64,000 nt of DNA from Pycnopodia helianthoides. Taxonomy: Eukaryota > Echinodermata > Asteroidea > Forcipulatida > Asteriidae. Where the stretch lies: NCBI GenBank assembly GCA_032158295.1, contig CM063255.1, positions 15,280,094-15,344,093 of the forward strand, written 5' to 3'. Positions 56,101 through 64,000 of the stretch are shown piece after piece. Position 1 is the first letter of the stretch; the number at the start of each line of letters is the position of its first letter. The notes under the pieces are model-generated. The model was not told the DNA's origin, did no database searches, and worked only from the letters and a program-made list of their open reading frames with translations. The position numbers and the translations under genes are program-made.

Positions 56101-59100
56101 ATTAAACGATAGTGTTATTTATGGTTTCTCTCCAGCAACAATTGATCAGTATCTTCTCGAGAAATCTCGCGTTGTTAGCCAAGGCAAACGGGAAAGAAAC
56201 TTCCACATCTTCTACTACATGTTTGCTGGACTGACTGAGCAACAGCTGTTGAATCTACTGCTATCACCCCCTGAAAAACACAGGTATGTTGCCACAACAC
56301 TGACTTTATAACTTGAATTGACAGTGTACAGTCAGCTTTATTGGTTATTATTACAAATATCAAAGTATAACACATCTGAAAATAGTTTTCTTGCGAGATT
56401 GAATATGTTTAAGTATTTTCTTGTCTAGAATAATAAATGCCGTTGGTGGTCAGAATGTTTATGCAAGTGAAGAAGAGTTTATGTTCAACCAAAGAATGTA
56501 CGACGAGCTACAAGACATCATGGAGCTCGTAGGCTTCACTCAAGAGGTAAAGACTAGTTTCATAAGATAAGAACGCCCTCACATTTTAAATATTACTACA
56601 AGATATAATGGAGCGCGAAGGCTTCACTACAGAGGTCAAGACTAGTTTCACAAGATTTGAACGTCCTCGCATTTTATACTCGCGGGCTTCACTCTAAGAA
56701 GTCAACAATAGTTTCATAAGGTTTGAACGTCCTCTTTTAGTTGGTCTATAAAAAGTGTTTGTAAACCGTTTCTTATAAAATGCATATGGTTAGCAAGATG
56801 TTTTAAAAGTGAATACATGTAAAAATGATCCACACAAATATGCCTCGAAATTGCGTGGTTTTCCTTTTACATCGTGAACTAACACAGTCGGCCATTTTAT
56901 GGAGTCAAACTCTCCACAAAATGGCCGACCGTGTTAGTTCGCAAAGTTCAAGGAAAACCACGCAATTTCGAGGCATAGTTGTGTGGATCATTGTATTCTA
57001 CTTTTAAAACATCTTTCTAACCCATGCATTTTATAACAAACGGTTACAAACGCTTTTTATAGGCCAACTCGACCGATCCAAAGCAACGTTACCTTTAATA
57101 CTTTGTTGATATCTATTGGACAAAAAACAACAATACTATATCTGTAGCTTGACAGTTTACTAAGAAAGGCCTACTGAATTGTTTTCATGTAGGACATCTG
57201 GATGATATTCACCATATTGTCAGCGGTGATTCAAATCGCCGATATCGATTTTGACTTCGATGAGGAAACAGGAGGTTCATTCATTGTTGATGAGTACATA
57301 CTCAAAGTTGGTGAGTTTCAGTTTCTCTTGACAAAATGATTTTGTTGTGCACTTTTTAACGTTTGTTGTACATATTCCTAGTTGGGAAAGTCACTCGGCG
57401 TGAAAGCATGTGAAGGGAAGTAAAGAAGCAATGTGAGACTTTGGGGAAAATGTCACTAGAGGGCAGCAGACTTTGCAAACTTCTTTTTTTTGTGGGGGGG
57501 GGGGTTGCCCTGCTGTTATGGAGACCACGTTGTTTTGGTGCTTTTATGTACTGTTTGAAACATTGCTCTTTTTTGTCCAGTGTGCAACTTGTTGGGGTTG
57601 GATGTGGTTGAGATGGCAACGGCGCTGGTATCCAACGTGTCATATACACGAGGTAGGTTTGTCCGCTTAATAGAAAAAAAATGTTTTTTTTTATCAACTT
57701 GCCTCCGAGTTTGTGATTGGACCCAAAGCTGTCTCAAATCGACGGGGAACAATCTGAACCCACGGTCCCGCGTCTCTAAAGATCGAGCGATATCATCGGC
57801 GGTGGCTGTGAGCTCTCTTGACGGTTGGAAGTTTGATTATGAATAGGGTTTGACTCCACTTTTTTCAAAATTTCCCCGTGACTTTACATTACAGTAGCTT
57901 TACAGAAGCTACCAGGACTTGGCACACATACCCGTTATTTTGTTATACAATGTTGCACCTTTCATTTCAAATCATTTAATTTATAAATCTCACAGGTAAG
58001 GATACAAAAGTACAATGATAAAACCACCCAGAAGACACAAACTGACCAGCAGTTGAACAAGAAAGGCAACACCCCCTCCAGCCCCCATGCCCATCCCCAG
58101 CACCCCCCCCCCTCTGGTTACGCCATTGGCATTTTTCATTCAAATCCATCGTGGATGGCATTGAATGGTCAGACAGTAAGAGTGTTGACTATGTACTGTG
58201 TAGATGCATTCATCGCATAATATCATATTGCATAGTGCATCTATTATTTAAAACCACAGTGGATGATAATGAATGGTCAGACAGTAGGAGGGTTGACTTT
58301 GACAGTGTACTGTGTAGTACATTCACCACATGATATCATATTGTAGGCTGACACACTGCATCTAGTATTCATAGTGTATCTATTATTCAAAACCACAGTG
58401 GATACAATATATTGAATGGTCGGACAGTAGGAGGGTTGAGAGTGTACTGTGTAGTACATTCATCCCATGATATCATATTGCAGGTTGGCACAGTGCATCT
58501 ACTATTCAAAACCACAGTGGTTGACAATGAATGGTCAGACAGTAGGAGGGTTGACAGTGTACTGTATAGTACTTCATCACATGATATCATATTGCAGACT
58601 GGCACAGTGCATCTATTAATCAAAACCACAGTGGATGATAATGAACGTCCAGACAGTAGGAGGGTTGACTTTGACAGTGTACCGTGTAGTACATTCACCA
58701 CATGATATCATATTGCAGGTTGGCACAGTGCATCTATTATTCAAACCCACAGTGGATACATGATATTGAATGGTCAGACAGTAGGAGGGTTGACAGTGTA
58801 CTGTGTAGTACATTCGTCCCACGATATCATGTTGCAGGCCGGCATAGTGCATCTATTATTCAAGAACACAGTGGATACAGAATGGTCAGGCAGTAGGAGT
58901 CTCACCTGGACATTAATTCCAATTGGCATTTCAAACTTGTTCTGTTGCTTTTCTATTGTAAAACACCTACCACTTGGTAAAATGAGAAATACATACATAA
59001 AGTTGAGAGTGGTATGAACTGTTCGATTTCAGGGGAGCAGATTCTGACGTTGAAGACGGTGGCGCAAGCCAACGATGGCCGCGATGCCCTGGCCAAGGCA

Positions 59101-62100
59101 CTGTACAGCCGGCTGTTCACATGGATCGTACGGCAAATAAACACACTCATAGCACCAGATGCTCAGAATGGGTAAGTAAAAAAGAGATACCATTATGTTG
59201 GTATCTCCGAATTGAGAATGTGACCCAAGAGAAGACAACCGAGAAGGAAAGACACTAGAGACATGAGCGGCACTGGGAGCACGAAATGACACACCCTTGA
59301 CAAAAATGATATCCTTGACGGGCGTAAATCTCGGGAGATTTGGGAGACATGTCCTCGGTTTTTGGAGGGGTGGGGCTGGCCCATAAAATCACTCTCCAGC
59401 TTAAATGGTCTTATAAAGTGCTATTTTATATAGATCGCGGCGCTGTGACAAGCATCTAACCTCATCAGCTAGATAGAACACAAAGTTGAAAATAAGTGTG
59501 CCTTTAAGTGCTTCCTATATAATTGAATAGTGTCCAACAATCTGACTTGAGATATCAGTTCATTCCACCAAAGTCTTGGAGCTGCGTATAGTATTATAGT
59601 TTCCATATAGTTTCACTAGAAAACAAGCAGTCGATGTGCACATTTACTTTATTTATTTAAAATCTTCGAACAAAAGTACATAAATGCATTTAAAATTGTC
59701 CAGGTCAAGACAACGAAATTTTAAAAAAACCTGTCCTCATAGATGTGTCAGACCCAATAAATCCTCTACTATACCAAGTTATGAACAAAAAACAAAAGGG
59801 CAAAGCACCGACACTTCATAATGCATGTAGGCCTAGTACCACGCAGAGACAAAAAATACTAAAATCTCCATCAAACTATCTTCAATTTGTTTTTCTTCAG
59901 TCTTCATTCCACCGTCATCAGTGCCGTTAATAGCTCAAGACGGACAAAACATTGATTTGCAACGTCCCTTCAAATCAATTTCCTTTCTTGCACAGCCCAC
60001 AATGCCAGTTGTCAACAACAGAATCAAGAAAATGTATAAAGGAATATACAAACTACCAAAAAAGACAAGAGTTTTCTATCACACGTCAATTGTTGCATGA
60101 TTGACCAAAGGCACTGCACCCGGGATAATAACGAATCTAATTATCTAATCGATGATGAACCTAATCACATTAAACACTCTAATCATATTAATTCTAGTAT
60201 ATCGACTCATATTAAACATCAGGGGGACGCAGGGCTACGAAGTTGGCATCCTCGACATCTATGGGTTTGAAAGCTTTGAGACGAACAGCTTCGAGCAGCT
60301 GTGTATCAACGTCACGAATGAGCAGCTTCAGTACTACTTCAACCAACGTATCTTCGCGTGGGAGCTGACTGAGTACGCTAGCGAAGGGATATCACATGCT
60401 AAGATTAAGTTCCAGGACAACCAGCCGGTCCTCGATCTTTTTCTTGCTGTAAGTATAGGCCTTATTAAATCATATCATTAATTGTTGGCAAAGAAACCAA
60501 GGATGCCTCATAAGTGAACTTAATGACTGTAACTCGCAAGCCTGAGGAAACCTTTATTAAACAAGGGTGCTTGCTATGTGAACCAGAAACACTGGAGTTA
60601 ACCTCTACTCTTCCATGAAGAGTGTTCTGTCTTTTACGGGCTCTACCGACCCTACTGCACCGGACATGGTACACGTTGGCTTAATGTCCCATTCGAAGGA
60701 CAACGCAATTATGGTAAAGTATCTTGCTCAAGGACACAAATGTCACGACCGGGACTCGAACCCACACTCTGCTGATCAGAAACACCAGAGCTTGAGTCCG
60801 GTGCTCTTAAACCGCCGGCCACGACACGCCATGTTTCATTATTTAAAATAAATGACATCAAATGTGTGATTGTTTCTCTCACTTCCATCATATTTCTATA
60901 ATTGACAGAGACCACTTGGTCTGTTCTCCATACTGGACGAGGAGAGCCGGTTCCCGCAGGCCTCTGACGTCACGTTTGTCAACAAAGTGGTTAGCAACCA
61001 CGGCAAGAACAGCAGCTTTCTGAAAGAGAAGAAGGCCCGGGGACACACGACCAAATTCGGTATCCATCACTACGCAGGAGAAGTGAGTAATAACGAGGGA
61101 GCAAGGTCAATTCATTGTATTATCTATCACTACAGGTGCATTATTTGCAGGTGTCGATCAAGGGGGGTAGACTGCCGGTGGGCTAGAGGGTACATTGCCG
61201 GTGGGCTAGGGGGTAAATTGCCGGTGGGCTAGGGGGTAAATTGCCGGTGGGCTAGAGAGTAAATTGCAGGCGGGCTAAGCGGCAAACGATTCAAGGATTG
61301 TGATTTAAGGCGGGAGAGGCCGTCCAGTTCCATTCTAGTCCACAGGTTTACACTTTGTGTATTAAACTGCATGCTCTGTCCATTGAACTTTTCCAGCAAA
61401 TAAAATTATATGATTATCGTACAAAGTTACAACATTTTCGGCCAATTATTATTTTTTTTAAAGGAAGAAAGAAACAGTGGCCTGTATGGGATATATGAGG
61501 GACACATGCCCACAGCACAACGTTTTACAGATCACTGCTGGCTTTTTGATACCCATAACAGTTCCTTGTTTGTTTACAATCCTATTGGTGTGTGCTTTTG
61601 GTGCATGCACGGAAAAAAAATGCCCCGACATTGGCAAACCGAAATGAGAAATCAAGTGTCTGTGGATATTCTTACATGGTAATTTTGCGAGTTAGACTGG
61701 AATGATGTTTGGTACAATGCCTTGTTCGGTCACAAGTAGTATTGCCTCAAATAAATGCATTTGATTGCAAATCGATCCTTCCTGTATATCACATCAATCT
61801 CATAACTGTCTTTCATCATCCACTCGTCTTCCCCACGACCCTTTTTTTTTTTGTTTACTGATAATAGCTTTGGTACGACGCCCATGGGTTCCTAGAGAAG
61901 AACCGCGATACGTTCAGTGCTAATCTGACGGAGAGCATGCTACACAGTGAGCATGGGCTACTACGGTATCTGTTCAGTACGAGTGAGACGGAATCCTCCG
62001 TGGAAACGTAAGTTGAAAAGGGGGACAAAATCATGGAACATTGAATTGGCTCAGTGGTGATAGCTTTCCCTTCCTTCCACCTCTTTGGGCACCGAATCAA

Positions 62101-63154
62101 GTTCCACACCAATTTGGAGTGAAGTGGGGAGAAAACAAAGAAAATGCCAAACCAATGGATTCCTAGGACGTTGGTGAGAGGTTGCCAAGTTGGTTAACCC
62201 ATGCCGTAAGAGGGTGCACTATTAACGAGCATACACACACAATCCACTATCGATCACTGACGTCTGGGCCAAGAGTCACTGCAGTGTCCCATGTGTGCTA
62301 CCTATCCGGTCAGCCCCAACCTGATTACCACGTGTTCCGCTATTTATGATTTTCTCCTCGCATCTAAAAAAAATTCTTTATCATCTTCTCCCTTACTTGA
62401 CCATGAAGGAACCCCACTGGCCCATACGCAGTACCACAGAGTCAGAAAGACATCCTCCTATGCAAGCCACCTCCAAAAATCATCCATGATGGGACAATAA
62501 GTCTGTCTCGCGCCGCAACAAGGAAACTCAGGAAGCAGTAAGTCAGTGTAGATCAAAGACTACAGTACCAGACTAAAGTCTCCCTTTATTGAATGGGTTT
62601 TAAGAACATATTGTTGGATGAACCTAACTTTCCCTCCAGTAAACAACTTTTAGTATTACGTAATCTAGCCACAATGACATGTCATAGGGGTAGCCATCTT
62701 GTTTTCCTATTCAATTCAATTAATAACCAAACCAAGGCTTTAAGTGAAAATAGTATGGCACCTTTCTTGATTGTTGTTCCACATAAAGAATATCAAAGAT
62801 ACCAGGGCAACCAATGGAAACTGCTAAGAAAATCTATTTGGACTTGACCTTTTCCACATATCAGTGCAGCTGCAAAACGTAATGACGTCATGACATTACA
62901 ACATTGTACAGTCGCCAAAGCCAAGAGATATACTTATCCACTAAAAGACAGTTCAGCAAATTCATTACATTTTATAATCGACACATTCGGACGAGATTTT
63001 ACGCCTATGTTCAACAGGAACAGTCAAAGCTAATAATACACATTCTTCTGAACACGTCTACAGGATGAAAGACGAAAAACAACAGAAACAGAAACAGAAA
63101 GAGGACAAAAATAAACGGCGAGCAACATTGCCCTCTATTGGCTCACATTTCAAG
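50056..63154 (+). CDS. Unconventional myosin heavy chain, class III/XVI-like motor (13 exons seen, 3' end outside window)
   Basis: This is an actin-based ATPase motor. Thirteen exons with GT..AG borders and consistent phases give 579 residues, all motor domain. Visible parts: DDLATL..L at residues 7-15, [16 protein letters not shown] in exon 2, P-loop GESGAGKT at 98-105, [20 protein letters not shown] with switch I near 148-156, [11 protein letters not shown] and NFHIFYY, then switch II DIYGFE at 380-385, [43 protein letters not shown], and a Lys/Gln-rich loop 2. The TEDS position, 16 residues before DALAK, is Glu. Wording such as [10 protein letters not shown] and DDLATL resembles class III, but the N-terminus also fits class XVI, so the class is not settled. 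The ATG has A at -3 and G at +4 and an in-frame stop upstream, so no kinase domain is fused in this transcript model. Neck and tail lie beyond the window. Confidence 0.9.
50131..50670 (+). repeat. 44-bp minisatellite over the exon 1 splice donor
   Basis: Twelve units start at 50143 and every 44 bp to 50627. Each has CATGACGCAATCTAT|GTAAGTACGA or a close variant, so each repeats the end of exon 1 and its 5' splice site. Two blocks of variant units (50363-50450 and 50583-50670) match each other at 220 bp, a five-unit higher-order repeat. Reading through the first donor meets TAA at 50203-50205. Confidence 0.95.
51699..51891. repeat. Foldback MITE family 1, copy e
   Basis: GGGCCCAATTTCATACAGCT at the left and AGCTCTATGAAAGTGGGCCC at the right. 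Confidence 0.85.
52948..53214 (-). repeat. tRNA-derived SINE family B, copy 2
   Basis: It matches 35270-35532. On the minus strand the tRNA-like head (B-box-like GGTTCGAATCCC) is near 53160-53214. It ends 33 bp before myosin exon 2. Open frames here are not genes. Confidence 0.75.
53248..53313 (+). CDS. Myosin coding exon 2
   Basis: 66 nt, acceptor tttcccccacag, donor gtgagt. Encodes [20 protein letters not shown] plus YQ, the conserved N-terminal motor strand. Confidence 0.93.
54298..54548. repeat. Foldback MITE family 2, copy 1
   Basis: Ends GGGCCCAATTTCATGGCTCT and AGAGCCATGAAATTGGGCCC. The interior is full of inverted GCGCTTGCGG and CGCTTAC words. A nearly identical copy is at 63454-63704. 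Confidence 0.9.
54661..54888 (+). CDS. Myosin coding exon 3 (P-loop)
   Basis: 228 nt, phase 0 at both ends. It encodes [13 protein letters not shown] and [18 protein letters not shown], the ATP-binding P-loop, and ends SLQEKILQ. Acceptor ttccttccag, donor gtataa. Confidence 0.96.
54978..55280 (+). repeat. tRNA(Ser/Leu)-like SINE, family A
   Basis: The head gtcgtgaccgagcggtcaag resembles a tRNA A-box; ctggtatttctgatcagcag follows. The tail is ttaatattatt. It is the same family as 60640-60830 (inverted) and 30020. Confidence 0.7.
55375..55489 (+). CDS. Myosin coding exon 4 (switch I)
   Basis: 115 nt. [20 protein letters not shown] then [18 protein letters not shown]; switch I is NDNSSRFGK. 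Ends with one base of the next codon, donor gtaagt. Confidence 0.96.
56136..56283 (+). CDS. Myosin coding exon 5
   Basis: 148 nt, acceptor tttctctccag, donor gtatgt. Encodes [20 protein letters not shown], then [13 protein letters not shown], and ends SPPEKHR, the arginine being split with exon 6. Confidence 0.95.
56429..56546 (+). CDS. Myosin coding exon 6
   Basis: 118 nt, acceptor tcttgtctag, donor gtaaag. Encodes [20 protein letters not shown], then [19 protein letters not shown]. Its 3' border is copied downstream (see 56510-56760). Confidence 0.9.
56510..56760 (+). repeat. Degenerate tandem copies of the exon 6 splice border
   Basis: acaagacatcatggagc (56510) recurs as acaagatataatggagc (56598); ggcttcact..gag, gt(a/c)aagactagtttcat and gaacg(t/c)cctc recur two to three times. 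Offsets are about 88 and 64 bp. Copy 2 changes the donor gtaaag to gtcaag. Confidence 0.8.
56737..57070. repeat. Foldback element, nearly full-length inverted repeat
   Basis: Arms of about 160 bp pair from ttggtctataaaaagtgttt / aacgctttttataggccaa inward to gtcggccattttatggag / ctccacaaaatggccgac. Confidence 0.88.
57193..57310 (+). CDS. Myosin coding exon 7
   Basis: 118 nt, acceptor ttcatgtag, donor gtgagt. Encodes [20 protein letters not shown], then acidic DFDEETGG and EYILKV, matching I..ILAAILHLGNI..F of myosins. Confidence 0.9.
57581..57652 (+). CDS. Myosin coding exon 8
   Basis: 72 nt, acceptor tttttgtccag, donor gtaggt. Encodes [20 protein letters not shown] plus YTR, matching the A..LL.V....L..AL..R motor segment. 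Confidence 0.88.
57860..59032 (+). other. Myosin intron 8, mostly satellite
   Basis: The intron is occupied by the repeat array at 58140-58895. No exon is seen between exons 8 and 9. Confidence 0.6.
58140..58895. repeat. Satellite-like array, about 105-130 bp units
   Basis: About seven units contain gaatggtcagacagtaggag, acagtgtactgtgtag, atgatatcatattgcagg and cacagtgcatctattattca. It is the inverse of the array at 34800-35215. Short open frames on both strands recur because the units recur. Confidence 0.88.
59033..59171 (+). CDS. Myosin coding exon 9
   Basis: 139 nt, acceptor gatttcag, donor gtaagt. Encodes [20 protein letters not shown], then [16 protein letters not shown]. The Glu of GEQ is the TEDS position. 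Confidence 0.94.
59180..60222 (+). other. Myosin intron 9
   Basis: No exon or clear repeat is seen in this 1.05-kb intron. Confidence 0.6.
60223..60448 (+). CDS. Myosin coding exon 10 (switch II)
   Basis: 226 nt, donor gtaagt. Encodes [38 protein letters not shown] and [14 protein letters not shown]. Phase agrees with the acceptor aacatcag at 60222, which adds GTQ before GYEV. Confidence 0.95.
60640..60830 (-). repeat. tRNA-like SINE family A, inverted copy
   Basis: On the minus strand, from 60830, a tRNA-like head has gtcgtggccggcggtttaag and the B-box GGGTTCGAGTCCC. It lies in intron 10 and matches 54978 and 30020. Confidence 0.75.
60909..61082 (+). CDS. Myosin coding exon 11
   Basis: 174 nt, phase 0 at both ends. 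Encodes [36 protein letters not shown] and IHHYAGE, the 50-kDa lower domain region. Confidence 0.95.
61160..61285. repeat. 23-bp minisatellite, about 5 units
   Basis: Units of gccggtgggctagggggtaaatt start near 61174, 61197, 61220, 61243 and 61266. It lies about 80 bp after the exon 11 donor. Confidence 0.9.
61290..61867 (+). other. Myosin intron 11, rest
   Basis: No exon or recognised repeat is seen. Confidence 0.55.
61868..62007 (+). CDS. Myosin coding exon 12
   Basis: 140 nt, acceptor ttactgataatag, donor gtaagt. Encodes [20 protein letters not shown], then [13 protein letters not shown]. It begins the segment before loop 2. Confidence 0.92.
62010..63063 (+). other. Myosin intron 12
   Basis: No exon or recognised repeat is seen in this 1.06-kb intron. 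Confidence 0.55.
63064..63154 (+). CDS. Myosin coding exon 13 (loop 2)
   Basis: 91 nt, acceptor cacgtctacag, donor gtaaga. Encodes [20 protein letters not shown], then [10 protein letters not shown]. The basic loop contacts actin in other myosins. [10 protein letters not shown] leads into the usual S.LR..L segment, which must lie in the next exon. Confidence 0.88.
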
Positions 63155-63453
63155 GTAAGATCAGAGGCCTGTCACCGTAAAAAAAAATTAAAAACGGCAA
63201 TTTTTTCGAAACCACGGTTTCGGCTTAGATGCTCCGTCTGCCTGTTTGAAATCCCGTACGGAAAGCGCATGGTGTTTTTTTTTAAATCGTTGACGGAGCC
63301 GGAGCCAAAGCCGCAATCCTGTTTTCGAAACTAGGGCCAATAAAATGCAACATCTTTGACGTGGTGACGATATCAAATTGGTCGATCAGAAAATGTGGGA
63401 TTTTCAAATCGTCAAGTACACGTACATGCACTACTGGCATGGTGGTATTACCA

Positions 63454-63704
63454 GGGCCCAATTTCATGGCTCTGCTTACCGCCGAATTCTGCGCTTGCGG
63501 TGACCATTCTCCGCTTACTGTTCAAGCGCCGAATTTCTGCGCTAGCTGTGTAAGCGTAGAATGCCTAGTAACGTGGAGTACGCACGCGCACAAGCCGAAA
63601 TTCCCCGCTAACCCGTGAAATACGCTTGACGTAAGCGCGGAATTCCCTGCTTCCGCAAGCGCCGATTCTTTGCTTACGGTAAGCACAGCCATGAAATTGG
63701 GCCC
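63454..63704. repeat. Foldback MITE family 2, copy 2
   Basis: It matches 54298-54548 almost base for base over 250 bp, with differences only near the right end (gtaagcacagcc against gtatgcagagcc). Confidence 0.92.
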
Positions 63705-63705
63705 A

Positions 63706-64000
63706 GCAGAGTGGGGACAGTAGAACAAAGGAACACAAAAGGAACAATGCCGTTTTTTCACACTGGAATCCTTTGTATTTTTGTGTCCTCACATTTTTGG
63801 ACGCTTAGTCTGTGGAGAGTGAGGGAAGTCCTCACATCGATAGCAATAAACTGATGTATGCAGTTGCTAACAAGAGAACACGCTCATTACACAGACTGAT
63901 GTTTGCAGTATTTTTCAGTTGTATGTGTAATTGTATGCATATTAGGCCTATGCCCTAACTAGTTCACAATATCGCCAGTTTTTTATTCACCACGATTTTA
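63706..64000 (+). other. Myosin intron 13 start, dispersed repeat
   Basis: 63706-63850 matches 47460-47740 (gcagagtgggga, aggaacacaaaaggaacaat). No exon is seen to the window end. Confidence 0.55.

Overview
This window is eukaryotic and most likely from an echinoderm, probably a sea star or a relative. The reasons are introns with GT..AG borders, one intronless histone H1 gene with the metazoan 3' stem-loop and the cap motif known from sea-urchin histone genes, AT-rich introns packed with foldback elements, tRNA-derived SINEs and a CR1/L2-type LINE tail, and many runs of G or C. The species assignment is inference. About 95% of the window is intronic or intergenic repeat-rich DNA.

Three protein-coding genes can be supported. 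(1) Minus strand, 40278 down to 1 and beyond: EXOSC6 (MTR3), an RNase PH-like subunit of the RNA exosome ring. Seven coding exons were found (40278-40192, 35934-35877, 33463-33211, 30749-30689, 1822-1737, 1246-1067, 137-1); the 3' end lies left of the window. One intron of about 28.9 kb separates exons 4 and 5. As sequenced, exon 3 lacks one base, which puts a stop in frame. (2) Plus strand, 26209-26877: a histone H1 gene nested inside that large EXOSC6 intron on the opposite strand, with its own TATA box, cap motif, stem-loop and purine-rich downstream element. (3) Plus strand, 50056-63154 and beyond: an unconventional myosin heavy chain most like class III/XVI. Thirteen coding exons give 579 residues of motor domain, ending in the lysine-rich loop 2; no kinase domain is seen upstream of the start.

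Region by region: 1-2 kb holds the last three EXOSC6 exons seen here. From 2 to 30.6 kb lies the giant intron: a C-rich tract (2.7 kb), a nested segmental duplication array (4.3-10.55 kb), tandem duplications (11.4-12.5 and 20.5-22.2 kb), two adjacent tRNA-like SINE heads (14.2-14.8 kb), TACATG repeats, the H1 gene, and a SINE (30 kb). From 30.7 to 40.3 kb are EXOSC6 exons 4 to 1, with a piggyBac-like relic (31 kb), repeats built on the palindrome CCCAACTATAGTTGGG, a LINE fragment (36 kb) and several foldback elements. From 40.3 to 49.9 kb is an intergenic stretch with no recognised gene but with foldback elements and a Penelope/hammerhead-like segment (44.2 kb). From 50 kb to the end is the myosin gene.

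The most unusual structures are in the myosin gene. A 44-bp minisatellite of about 12 units begins inside the end of coding exon 1 and copies the 5' splice site again and again. Exon 6 ends in a second, weaker amplification of its own exon-intron boundary. I found no CRISPR array, operon or prokaryotic system.
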